A stretch of 64,000 bases of DNA from Saccharothrix sp. HUAS TT1 (GTDB lineage: Bacteria; Actinomycetota; Actinomycetes; Mycobacteriales; Pseudonocardiaceae): the NCBI RefSeq assembly GCF_040744945.1, contig NZ_CP160453.1, positions 5,642,001 through 5,706,000 on the forward strand, given 5' to 3'. Shown here one piece after another: positions 41,512 to 49,170 of the stretch. Both the position numbers and the translations under genes were made by a program. Below the pieces are notes generated by a model that was not told the DNA's origin, ran no database searches, and saw nothing but the letters and a program-made list of their open reading frames with translations. Within the stretch, counting starts at the first letter, position 1. Every line of letters starts with the position of its first letter.

Positions 41512-42506
41512 CCACTGTGGACCCCGCCGTCGACCGGGCCGTGCTGCCCGCACCGCGCGGCCCCCTGTCCGCCGCCGTCCTGGACGCCCTGCGCGGCGCG
41601 CCACCCGCGGTCGGCCTGCCCGCGCGCGTCGACGCCGAGCCGTACGGCGAAGACCTCCAACTGGCCCTGCACGTCTGCTACGAGCTGCACTACCAGGGCT
41701 TCGCGGGCGTGTCGGACGAGTGGGAGTGGGACCCCGAGCTGCTGCGGTTCCGCGCCGCGCTGGAGCGGGTGTTCCTGGACGCGCTGCGGGCCGACGTGCC
41801 CGGCGGCGCGGACGTCGAGGGCGTGCTGGACGAGCTGCTGGTCGAGCCGGTCGACGGCGTCGGGGTCAGCCACTTCCTCAAGGACGAGGGGGAGTGGTGG
41901 CAGATGCGCGAGTACCTGGTGCTGCGCTCGATCTACCACCTCAAGGAGGCCGACCCGCACGCCTGGGTGATCCCACGCCTGCGCGGCACGGCGAAAGCCG
42001 CCCTGGTGGCGGTGGAGTTCGACGAGTTCGGCGGCGGGCGCGGCGACCGGATGCACTCGCAGCTGTTCGCGAACCTGCTCGACGGCGCCGAGCTGGACCA
42101 CGGCTACCTGCACTACCTGGAGCACGCGCCCGCGGTGGCGCTGGCGACGGTGAACCTGATGTCGCTGTGCGGGCTGCACCGGTCCCTGCGCGGCTCCCTG
42201 GTCGGGCACTTCGCCGCGGCCGAGATCACCACCGCGCCCAGCGCCACCCGGATGGCGAAGGCGTTGCAGGGTATGGGGGCGCACCCGGACTGCGTCGAGT
42301 TCTTCACCGAGCACATCGAGGCGGACGCGGTGCACGAGCAGGTGATGCGCCGGGACGTGATCGGCGACCTGCTGGACCGGGAGCCGGAGCTGGCGGAATC
42401 CGTGGTGTTCGGCGTGCAGGCCACCGAACTGCTGGAGCAGCGGCTCGGCGAGCACCTGCTGGGCGCGTGGCGGAAGGGGCAGACGGCGTTGCGCCTGCCC
42501 CTCTAG
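41508..42506 (+). CDS. Haem-oxygenase-like iron-containing redox enzyme (HDO family candidate)
   Basis: 332 residues, all-helical. The C-terminal two thirds match the 'iron-containing redox enzyme' haem-oxygenase-like family: ELHYQGFAGVSDEWEWDP (Glu/His), YLVLRSIYHLKEADPHAWVIPRL (helix with His) and VEFDEFGGGRGDRMHSQLF, then HIEADAVHEQVMRRDVI, where Glu, Asp and His residues recur at helical spacing suited to a di-iron site. Known members fragment or N-oxygenate amino-acid-like substrates. Coupled by a 4-base ATGA overlap to the ligase gene, so its substrate may be the ligase product. Confidence 0.87.
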   Translation: MTTVDPAVDRAVLPAPRGPLSAAVLDALRGAPPAVGLPARVDAEPYGEDLQLALHVCYELHYQGFAGVSDEWEWDPELLRFRAALERVFLDALRADVPGGADVEGVLDELLVEPVDGVGVSHFLKDEGEWWQMREYLVLRSIYHLKEADPHAWVIPRLRGTAKAALVAVEFDEFGGGRGDRMHSQLFANLLDGAELDHGYLHYLEHAPAVALATVNLMSLCGLHRSLRGSLVGHFAAAEITTAPSATRMAKALQGMGAHPDCVEFFTEHIEADAVHEQVMRRDVIGDLLDREPELAESVVFGVQATELLEQRLGEHLLGAWRKGQTALRLPL

Positions 42507-42525
42507 CGAACCCCTCGGTCGACCG

Positions 42526-42717
42526 TCAGCGTCGTTTGCGGTGGCTCGTGTCGCACAGCGGGAACCGCTTGCTGCGGCGGCACGCGCACACCGCGACGAC
42601 GAACCGGTCCGAGCGCACCACGGCGCCGTCGTCCAGCCGCACCTCGACCGGCCCCTCCACCAGGACGGGGCCGCCGGGCACGACGGTCACCACACGGGTC
42701 TCACGCGGCGTCGGCAC
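42526..42717 (-). CDS. CDGSH-type iron-sulfur protein
   Basis: 63 residues. The cluster-binding motif reads CACRRSKRFPLCDTSHRK: three Cys and one His in the mitoNEET order, but the usual Gly after Cys-Asp is Thr (CDTSH). The N-terminal half is a short beta region (VEVRLDDGAVVRSDRFVVAV). It should carry a redox-active, acid-labile [2Fe-2S] cluster. Its start overlaps the 3' end of the methyltransferase gene by 17 bases, so both are one operon, facing the ligase/di-iron genes with a 19-base gap. Confidence 0.88.
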   Translation of the reverse strand: MPTPRETRVVTVVPGGPVLVEGPVEVRLDDGAVVRSDRFVVAVCACRRSKRFPLCDTSHRKRR

Positions 42718-43348
42718 GGACCACCACCAGTTCCTCGTGGCGCTGGCCGCGCTCGATGAAACCCCGTCGGGCCAACCAGTCCGCCCGCCCGCTCATCACC
42801 GGGCCGAACGCCACCGTGCGGCGGGCCACCACCGACGCCTTCAACCCGCCACCGCGCAACTGCCGCAGGGTGACGTCCGGGTCGCACAGCGACGAGTGCA
42901 CGATCAGCCCCATCCCCTTGTCCGCCAACAACAGCGGCAGCACGGCGCACAGCCGGTCCAGCACGCACCGGCCGTCCGGACCGGCGTCCCACGCTCGCGC
43001 GGGTCCGCGGTCCGGCACCGCGACGCTCGGCACGTACGGCGGGTTGGCCGTGACGACGTCGAACCGGTCCTGGCCGACCAGGTCGCCGAAGTCGCCCTGC
43101 CGCACGCGCACGGAGAGCCCGCGCAGGCGCGCGTTGACCCGCGCGGCCACGAGGGCGCGTCGGCTCAGGTCGACCGCGGTGACCTCCCTCGCGCCGGCCA
43201 GCCCGGCGGCGACCGCCAGGGCTCCGGTGCCGGTGCACACGTCGAGCACGCGCCCGCCGCGCGGCATCCCCGCGTGCGTCAACGCCTCGGCCATCAGCCA
43301 CGTGTCCTCTTGGGGCCGGTAGACGCCCGGCGGCCTCAACAACCACAT
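42701..43348 (-). CDS. HemK2/MTQ2-like class I methyltransferase
   Basis: 215 residues. SAM motif RVLDVCTGTGALAVAAGLAG (about 34-53), acidic residue AVDLSRR, and the NPPY motif (VVTANPPYVPS) typical of methyltransferases acting on planar amide or amine nitrogens such as the release-factor glutamine. A C-terminal GRADWLARRGFI and HEELVVVRADAA close the fold. It is shorter than PrmC and lacks its helical N-domain, like HemK2/MTQ2. The chromosomal setting with the CDGSH and di-iron genes suggests a substrate other than release factor. Confidence 0.87.
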   Translation of the reverse strand: MWLLRPPGVYRPQEDTWLMAEALTHAGMPRGGRVLDVCTGTGALAVAAGLAGAREVTAVDLSRRALVAARVNARLRGLSVRVRQGDFGDLVGQDRFDVVTANPPYVPSVAVPDRGPARAWDAGPDGRCVLDRLCAVLPLLLADKGMGLIVHSSLCDPDVTLRQLRGGGLKASVVARRTVAFGPVMSGRADWLARRGFIERGQRHEELVVVRADAA

Positions 43349-43452
43349 AGGACGGTGGTTCCCGGACGTGCGGCCGGCAAACGGGTCCGGGCCGACAGGT
43401 ATGGACCGCCGCCCACCGGGGAATCCCTGCGGTCCGGACGCAGGGAGGTCGG

Positions 43453-44250
43453 ATGGACGCGGTCGAGGGGACCCGTGCGGTGGCCGGGGAGCAGGTGCTG
43501 GTGGCGATGCTCGGCATCCCCCGCCTGCTGTCCCACCCGGCGTGGCGTGCCACCGATCCGCACGAGGGCCGTGGGCTGGGTGTGCTGCTGGTGCCGGGCT
43601 TCGGCTTCGGCGACCGGAGCCTGCACCTGACCAGGACGTGGTTGCGCAAGCGCGGCTACGTGCCGATCGGGGCGCGCATCGGGCTGAACGTGGGCTGCAC
43701 GACCAGCCTGGTCGACCGCCTGGAGCGCAGGCTGGAAGCGCACGTCGAGGCGACCGGCGGCCCGGTGGTGCTGCTCGGGCAGAGCCGGGGCGGTGGCCTG
43801 GCCAGGCTGTTGTCGGTGCGCAGGCCGGAACTGGTGCGCGGCCTGGTGATGCTCGCCAGCCCGGTGCTGGACCAGCTGGGCGCGCACCCCAGCGTGGTCA
43901 GGGTGGCGCGGACGTTGGCGCGGCTGTCCGCCGCCGGCATCCCGGGCCTGCTCGACCAGGACTGCTTCGCCGGCTCGTGCTACGACGCGAACTCCACGGC
44001 GATGGGGCAGCCGTTGGAGGTGCCCGCCATCGCGGTGTACTCGCGCAACGACCACATCGCGCCGTGGGAGCTGTGCGCCGACCCGTGCGCCGACTGCGTC
44101 GAGGTGAGCAGCACGCACACCGGCATGGCCCTGGACCCCGAGGTGTACCGGCAGCTGGCGCCGCGCCTGGCCGCCTGGGCGCGGGGCGCCGACGCCTCGG
44201 CCGGTGGTGGGAGGATCGGCGAACGGGTGCGGGAGACGGCCGGTCGGTGA
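43453..44250 (+). CDS. Alpha/beta hydrolase
   Basis: 265 residues. The nucleophile elbow GQSRGG supplies Ser (about residue 113), SRNDHIAPWE the likely Asp and STHTGM the His of a catalytic triad. VLLVPGFGFGDRSLHLTRTWLRKRGY is the oxyanion-hole strand region. The sequence resembles small actinomycete lipase/esterase-like hydrolases. No signal peptide. GGGAGG precedes the ATG. Divergent from the methyltransferase gene (104 bases) and followed by the hemerythrin gene after 66 bases. Two Cys (ELCADPCADC) cluster before the His. Confidence 0.82.
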   Translation: MDAVEGTRAVAGEQVLVAMLGIPRLLSHPAWRATDPHEGRGLGVLLVPGFGFGDRSLHLTRTWLRKRGYVPIGARIGLNVGCTTSLVDRLERRLEAHVEATGGPVVLLGQSRGGGLARLLSVRRPELVRGLVMLASPVLDQLGAHPSVVRVARTLARLSAAGIPGLLDQDCFAGSCYDANSTAMGQPLEVPAIAVYSRNDHIAPWELCADPCADCVEVSSTHTGMALDPEVYRQLAPRLAAWARGADASAGGGRIGERVRETAGR

Positions 44251-44316
44251 TCCCCGCGCCCTCGACCGCGGTCGCGGTCCGGGGGAGGGGAGCGGGTCAT
44301 CGAACCGTCGTCGCGC

Positions 44317-44769
44317 TTGGAGGCGTTCGGCAACCAGTTGGTGCAGGCGCACATCGCGCTGCGCGAGCGGATCGAGGCGTTGCGGGACGGCCTGTCCGCC
44401 GGTGTCGGCGTCGCCGACCTGCGCGTGCACTGCCTGTCGTTCTGCGCCGCCCTGGAGCGGCACCACACCGCCGAGGACGAGGGTGCGTTCCCGGTGCTGG
44501 CCCGCGAGCACCCGGAGCTGCGGCCGGTGCTGGACGAGCTGGGTCGTGATCACCGGATCGTGTCGGACGCGCTGCGGTCGCTGGCGGCGCTGGGCGACGT
44601 CGAACCGGTGGTGCTGCGCCGGGAGCTGGACAGCGTCGCGGCGTTGGTGGAAACCCACTTCACGTACGAGGAGCGCAAGATCGCGGGCCTGCTCTCGGCG
44701 TTGACCGGGCGGGTGGGGGAGGCCGACGCGGAGCTGCTGAAGCGCGCCACCGCCGTGCCCGAACCGTGA
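44317..44769 (+). CDS. Hemerythrin-like domain protein
   Basis: About 150 residues, four-helix bundle. His/Glu residues at hemerythrin positions: AHIALRERIEAL, ERHHTAEDEGAFPVL, LGRDHRIVSDAL and VETHFTYEERKI, enough for a non-haem di-iron centre that binds O2, NO or iron. The only standard start in frame before the domain is the TTG at 44317, but it has no ribosome site. A strong GGAGGGGAG at 44284-44292 is followed 6 bases later by ATC (44299) in the same frame, so an unusual start codon is possible. Cytoplasmic. Confidence 0.8.
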   Translation: MEAFGNQLVQAHIALRERIEALRDGLSAGVGVADLRVHCLSFCAALERHHTAEDEGAFPVLAREHPELRPVLDELGRDHRIVSDALRSLAALGDVEPVVLRRELDSVAALVETHFTYEERKIAGLLSALTGRVGEADAELLKRATAVPEP

Positions 44770-44770
44770 G

Positions 44771-44798
44771 TGGACCAGTGGTCCATACTCTCTATAAC
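44771..44798 (+). promoter_or_regulatory. 15-bp palindrome over the promoter of the nuclease gene
   Basis: TGGACCA (44771-44777), G, TGGTCCA (44779-44785) is a perfect palindrome. Its core GACCAGTGGTC is the exact reverse complement of the 11-mer at 31867-31877 before the das-like regulator gene. TATAAC at 44793-44798 could be the -10 element, placing the palindrome over the -35 region. The rest of the gap up to 44933 is AT-richer and shows no other clear element. Confidence 0.6.
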
Positions 44799-44933
44799 TT
44801 CAGTGTTGACTAAAAGTAGCTTTCGAGTCCGCCCGAGTGTTCGATGATCATTCACCCTGACGAGTGATCTTTCATGGGATCCTGCCTGCGTGCGGCCACC
44901 CTGCGCCGCCGCACCCGGGAGGAGACACCCATC

Positions 44934-46112
44934 GTGCGAACACGTCCCCTGCTGAACCCCCTCGCCGTCCTCGTAGCCGTCATCGCGGTCGCGGCGGCCC
45001 TGCTGGTACCGACCGCCGCCTCCGGCGCCACGCCGATCACCGTCGCCCAGGCCCTCGGGCAGCAGGGCGGCGGAGCGGCCACCGTCCGCGGTTACGTGGT
45101 CGGCCAACCCACCGCCACGACCACCGTCGTGCGGTCGGGCTTCCCGTCCGACTACGCGCTGGCCCTGGCCGACTCGCCCGGTCAGACGAGCACCGGCCAG
45201 ATGCTGTACGTGCAGGTCACGTCGGCGTTCCGGGCCCAGTGGGGCCTGCGGAGCAACCCCGGGCTGCTGGGTGCGCGGATCGACGTCACCGGTCCGCTGA
45301 ACGCCTACTTCTCGCACCCCGGCCTGACGTCGCCGACCGCGTTCGCCAACGCCGGGACCTCCCCCACCACCTCGACGGTCACCCCGACCTCGGTGACCCC
45401 GACCGGGACGCCCGGTGGCGACTACGACGACACCTACTACCGCAACGCGCTCGGCAAGAGCGGGGCGTCGTTGAAGACGGCGTTGAACGGGATCATCCGG
45501 AACAACTCGAAGCTGTCCTACGACCAGGTGTGGGAGGCGTTGAAGGTCACCGACCAGGACCCGGCCAACAGCGCCAACGTGATCCTGCTGTACACCGGTC
45601 GCTCGCAGAGCAAGTCGACCAACGGCGGCAACGCCGACGACTGGAACAGGGAGCACGTCTGGGCCAAGTCGCACGGCGACTTCGGCACCGCGACGGGGCC
45701 GGGCACCGACGTCCACCACCTGCGGCCGACCGACGTGTCGGTGAACGCGGAGCGGGGGAACAAGGACTTCGACAGGGGTGGTTCGCCGGTCGGCGAGGCG
45801 CCGGGCAACTACACCGACGCGGACTCGTGGGAGCCGCGCAACGCGGTGAAGGGCGATGTCGCGCGGATGTTGTTCTACATGGCGGTGCGGTACGAGGGTG
45901 GTGACGGCTACCCGGACCTGGAGCTGAACGACAGGGTCGGCAACGGCACGGCGCCGTACCACGGCCGGTTGTCGGTGTTGCTGCAGTGGAACGCGCAGGA
46001 CCCGCCGGACGCGTTCGAGAAGCGGCGCAACCAGGTCATCTACGACTCGTACCAGCGCAACCGCAACCCGTTCGTCGACCACCCGGAGTGGGCGGCGTCG
46101 ATCTGGGGTTAG
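44934..46112 (+). CDS. Secreted endonuclease I-family nuclease with N-terminal OB-like domain
   Basis: 392 residues. Signal peptide about 1-31 (LAVLVAVIAVAAALLVPTAASGA). Residues about 33-140 are an OB-like DUF6359 type domain (ITVAQALGQQGGGAATVRGYVVG). After a Thr/Pro linker, the endonuclease I domain (about 160-392) shows WNREHVWAKSHGDF (catalytic His) and DVHHLRPTDVSVNAERGNKDFD (metal site). It degrades extracellular DNA or RNA, probably for nutrients. The GTG at 44934 has GGGAGGAG 9 bases upstream, better than the ATG at 44874. The palindrome upstream suggests GntR control. Confidence 0.9.
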   Translation: MRTRPLLNPLAVLVAVIAVAAALLVPTAASGATPITVAQALGQQGGGAATVRGYVVGQPTATTTVVRSGFPSDYALALADSPGQTSTGQMLYVQVTSAFRAQWGLRSNPGLLGARIDVTGPLNAYFSHPGLTSPTAFANAGTSPTTSTVTPTSVTPTGTPGGDYDDTYYRNALGKSGASLKTALNGIIRNNSKLSYDQVWEALKVTDQDPANSANVILLYTGRSQSKSTNGGNADDWNREHVWAKSHGDFGTATGPGTDVHHLRPTDVSVNAERGNKDFDRGGSPVGEAPGNYTDADSWEPRNAVKGDVARMLFYMAVRYEGGDGYPDLELNDRVGNGTAPYHGRLSVLLQWNAQDPPDAFEKRRNQVIYDSYQRNRNPFVDHPEWAASIWG

Positions 46113-46123
46113 TGCTCGTCCGA

Positions 46124-46171
46124 CGGGACGCCCGTCCTCGGTCCCGCGCGGGTCCGGGGGCGGGCGTCCCG
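46124..46171. terminator. Bidirectional terminator
   Basis: CGGGACGCCCG (46124-46134) pairs exactly with CGGGCGTCCCG (46161-46171); the loop itself holds a small CCCGCGCGGG palindrome. It sits between the convergent nuclease and oxidoreductase genes. Confidence 0.7.
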
Positions 46172-46185
46172 CCGTTCGTCCTGGG

Positions 46186-47223
46186 TCAGCGGACGTGGGC
46201 GGCGAGTGGGCCGGGGGTGGTTTCGCCGCGGGCGGCGGGGATGACGGGTTCGGCGCAGACGTTCTTGGCGACGGACAGCAGTTGGACGACGTCGGTGGCG
46301 AAGGTGAAGCCGCGGGCGTGCTGGTCGCCGTCGGCGTGGAAGAGGCGGTAGGCGCGGATGACCCACGCGGTGAGGGAGTCGTCGTGCAGGACTTCGTGCT
46401 TCCGGCGGCCGTTGGCGGTGATGGTGAGCTGGGCGTGGTCGTCGTCCTCGCCGACGGCGTAGTGGCCGACGGCGCGGCCCTTGCCGAACTCGACGGTGAC
46501 GCGGCGTTCGCGCACGGGTGAGGTGAGGTCGGAGGTGAGCTCGGTGCGGATGCCGTTGTTGTGCCGCAGGCCGATGCGCGCGCCGCCCATGCGGGGGACG
46601 ACGACGTCGCCGACGGCGAGGTCGTAGCCGGCGGCGTGGGTGACGCGGGCGCTGCCGGCGAGGCGCAGGGCGAGGCCGACGCCGTGGGGGAGTTCGACGT
46701 CGAAGGCGGTCTGTCGGCCGGGTCCGGCGAGGGAGCGGCGGAAGCGGGGTCGGTTCTGGGCGATGGTGATGGACTTGGGTTCGCCGAGGGCGCCGCCGCG
46801 GAGGAGTTCGGTGAGGCGGGCGGTGAGGGTGCTGGTGAGCCAGGGTTCGACGACGGCGATGCGCAGGCCGTGCTTGCGGCGCAGGCGGATGAGGCGGGCG
46901 AGGTCGTCGGCGTCGGCGGCGAGGGGTTTGTCGACGATGATGTTGCGGAAGCCGCGTTCGGCGAGTTCGGTCAACACCTCGGCGCGGGTGGCGGGCGGGG
47001 TGCAGAGGTGGGTGACCGTGTCGCCGGGGTCGAGGAGGGTGGCGGCTTCGGCGAGGCTGCCGGTCATCGCCAGGCCCGGTCTTTCGGTGGCGGGTCGTCG
47101 CGGGTCGCACGCCACGACCGGTCGGTCGTCGAACAGTTGCCGGACCGAGGTCCGCGCCCTGGCCAGCACCGGGAGGTGCTGTTCGGCGCCGGTTCGGCCC
47201 AGTCCCACGACGAGTGTGCGCAC
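46186..47223 (-). CDS. Gfo/Idh/MocA-family oxidoreductase
   Basis: 345 residues. NAD(P)-binding motif VVGLGRTGAEQH at the N-terminus, the family landmark THLCTPPATRAEVLTELAERGFRNIIVDKPLA (DKP in place of the usual EKP), and a C-terminal alpha/beta substrate domain (about 125-345) with PRFRRSLAGPGRQTAFDVELPHGVGLAL. Acts on a sugar or cyclitol derivative; the exact reaction is unknown. Single gene, GTG start. Confidence 0.82.
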   Translation of the reverse strand: MRTLVVGLGRTGAEQHLPVLARARTSVRQLFDDRPVVACDPRRPATERPGLAMTGSLAEAATLLDPGDTVTHLCTPPATRAEVLTELAERGFRNIIVDKPLAADADDLARLIRLRRKHGLRIAVVEPWLTSTLTARLTELLRGGALGEPKSITIAQNRPRFRRSLAGPGRQTAFDVELPHGVGLALRLAGSARVTHAAGYDLAVGDVVVPRMGGARIGLRHNNGIRTELTSDLTSPVRERRVTVEFGKGRAVGHYAVGEDDDHAQLTITANGRRKHEVLHDDSLTAWVIRAYRLFHADGDQHARGFTFATDVVQLLSVAKNVCAEPVIPAARGETTPGPLAAHVR

Positions 47224-47517
47224 TGGTGAGCCCCGTCTTGTCGTCCGGTCTCGGAGGCATCGGGAATCGGCGATGTCCGTTCACAAATGATGCTCCGACG
47301 TTGTCCCAGTCGGGTGGTGCTGTCAACCGGCGGCCGGTGAGTTGACCAGGAAGAGTGAATTGATGGGCGTGCTGTCGCAGGGTCGGTGACCTGCCATAGG
47401 CTCGCTGTGGGCGGTGGTGGGTGGGGAGGTGTGGACATTCTTGGGGTGTTCTTCGGCATTTTTTCATTTGTTCCCCGGAATGCGGTGGCAAATTCCGGTT
47501 TCCGGGGGTGTGAAGCG
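47224..47517. other. 294-base intergenic region, relatively AT-rich
   Basis: No convincing gene. It holds an unusually T-rich run (about 47456-47475) for this chromosome. Being upstream of the minus-strand oxidoreductase gene and downstream of the propeller gene, it probably holds a promoter and terminator; no perfect palindrome above 8 bp was noticed. Confidence 0.5.
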
Positions 47518-49071
47518 TCAGCCGGTGAGGCCGACGACCGGGGCGGGTGTGCCGCCGGACGCGGTGCGGGCGAGCACGATGGCGCCGGGCGCGGCGATGA
47601 GGAGGACGTCGGCGGAGCGCGAGCCGGAGCCGTCGAGGCGGACCGGGGTGGAGGTGGGTGGTGAGCCGTCGAGGGGTTGGGTGACGACGGTGAGCTCGCG
47701 GCCGTTGTCGGCGCAGGCGCGCAGGTAGTGGGCGGTGGTGGTGAGGTCGGCGGTGCGCCCGGGGCAGGCTTCGGCGGAGAGCGGTGTGGTGGCGCCGGTG
47801 GTGGGGTGCAGCGCGTGGGTGGTGGTGGCGCGGTTGCCTTCCTGCTCTTCGAGCAGGGGTGTGGGGCCGGGGTCGGTGCGCACGGTCCACGGTCGGTCGG
47901 GGCGGGAGAGCACGCGGCCGGTCGCGGTGTCCAGCAGGCCGTCGGTCGGTGTGCGCGCGCCGATGGTCTGGACGTGGACGATGGCGCCGTCGGGGGTCGC
48001 GCGCAGTCGGACTTCCTGTTGTTCGTCCCTGGCCGGGCCGCGTGGTGTCTCGTGCCGCCAGCGTTGTTCGCCGGTGGCTTCGTCCAGTGCCGTGACGCTC
48101 AGGGTGTCGGGGCACTCCAGGGGCACGAGGACCGTCGTGCGGCCTCGTGCGACCTGGCCGAACCGCGACGTGCAGCCCGGCGGCGGGGTCCAGCGCCACC
48201 GGTGTCGGCCGTCGGCGAGGTCGTAGCCGGTGATGACGTCGTCGTCGCGCACGGCGAGGACCCGGCCTACGGGCAGGAGCTGGTCGGTCTGCACGAGCAC
48301 CGACCGGACGACCAGTTCGAAGCGGGGTGATCCGGTGTCGGCGTCGAGGAGGACGGCGGCCTGCGCCCTGGTGTCTCGCAGCGAGCCGAAGGAGACCAGC
48401 ACGGTGCGCCGGTCGACGGAGGCGGCCAGGCTGCCGACCACCGCTCCGGGGCGGGCGTAGCGCCACTCCTGCCGGCCGTCGAGGCCGTTGAGCGCGACGA
48501 CGGAGCCGTCGCGGGTAGCGACCGCGACCCCGTGGCCGGCGGGCACGACGTCGACCACGTCGGTGTCCGGTTGCCAGGCCCACTGCCGGTGGCCGGGTCG
48601 TTCGGCGACCGGTTCGGGTGCGAAGTCGCGCGCGTCGCGCGTCTCGGACCGGGTCACCGCCGCGTCGGCGGCCGTGGGTGCGACGGCGGCGGCGGCGGCG
48701 ATCACGACGACCAGCGCCAGGGCGCCTGCCGGTCGGACCTGCCGCGCTCCGGCGGCTTGCCGCGCCAGTCCGGTCGCGGCCACCGCGACCGCCGCCGACC
48801 CCACCGCGAGCACCGGCAGGTCGTCGCCGGTCAGCCCGGTCGTCAGGTCCAGTCCCAGGAGCCGCCCGACGACGCCGGCCAGTGCGACCGCCGCCACGGC
48901 GGCCACCACCCGTACCCACCTCGGCCCGGTCGCCGCCGCCAGGGCCGCGAGCACGACGCCCGCCGCCGCGGCGATCACCGTGACGTCCGCCTCCGGTCGC
49001 GGCGCGCCACCGGACAACCAGGGCGCGCACCCGGCGCACAACGCGCCCACCAAAGCCAGCCAGCGCAGCAT
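47518..49071 (-). CDS. Membrane-anchored PQQ-like beta-propeller protein
   Basis: 517 residues. About four hydrophobic segments in residues 1-150 (LRWLALVGALCAGC, VTVIAAAAGVVLAALAAA, VVAAVAAVALAGVVGRLL, ALALVVVIAAAAAVAPTAADA) anchor a propeller (about 160-517) of PQQ/quinoprotein-like repeats: VVALNGLDGRQEWRYARPG, VITGYDLADGRHRWRWTPP, VTALDEATGEQRWRHETP. The W-docking repeats argue for a scaffold or BamB-like binding role; catalytic PQQ residues are not evident. GGGGAGGTG before the ATG. Divergent from the alditol oxidase gene. Confidence 0.8.
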   Translation of the reverse strand: MLRWLALVGALCAGCAPWLSGGAPRPEADVTVIAAAAGVVLAALAAATGPRWVRVVAAVAAVALAGVVGRLLGLDLTTGLTGDDLPVLAVGSAAVAVAATGLARQAAGARQVRPAGALALVVVIAAAAAVAPTAADAAVTRSETRDARDFAPEPVAERPGHRQWAWQPDTDVVDVVPAGHGVAVATRDGSVVALNGLDGRQEWRYARPGAVVGSLAASVDRRTVLVSFGSLRDTRAQAAVLLDADTGSPRFELVVRSVLVQTDQLLPVGRVLAVRDDDVITGYDLADGRHRWRWTPPPGCTSRFGQVARGRTTVLVPLECPDTLSVTALDEATGEQRWRHETPRGPARDEQQEVRLRATPDGAIVHVQTIGARTPTDGLLDTATGRVLSRPDRPWTVRTDPGPTPLLEEQEGNRATTTHALHPTTGATTPLSAEACPGRTADLTTTAHYLRACADNGRELTVVTQPLDGSPPTSTPVRLDGSGSRSADVLLIAAPGAIVLARTASGGTPAPVVGLTG

Positions 49072-49170
49072 TCCCGCACCTCCCCGCGTGGGACGGGATC
49101 GGCCGGTGATCCGTTCCACCCCGTGCGACGACGGGCCGGTCGGCGGGGGTGATGGGGCAGAATCGGGCCG

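Noticed and set aside
41508..41525. Third copy of the GACCACTGGTC site (ATGACCACTGTGG)
   Set aside because: Only one half matches and it lies in the first codons of the di-iron gene; likely chance.
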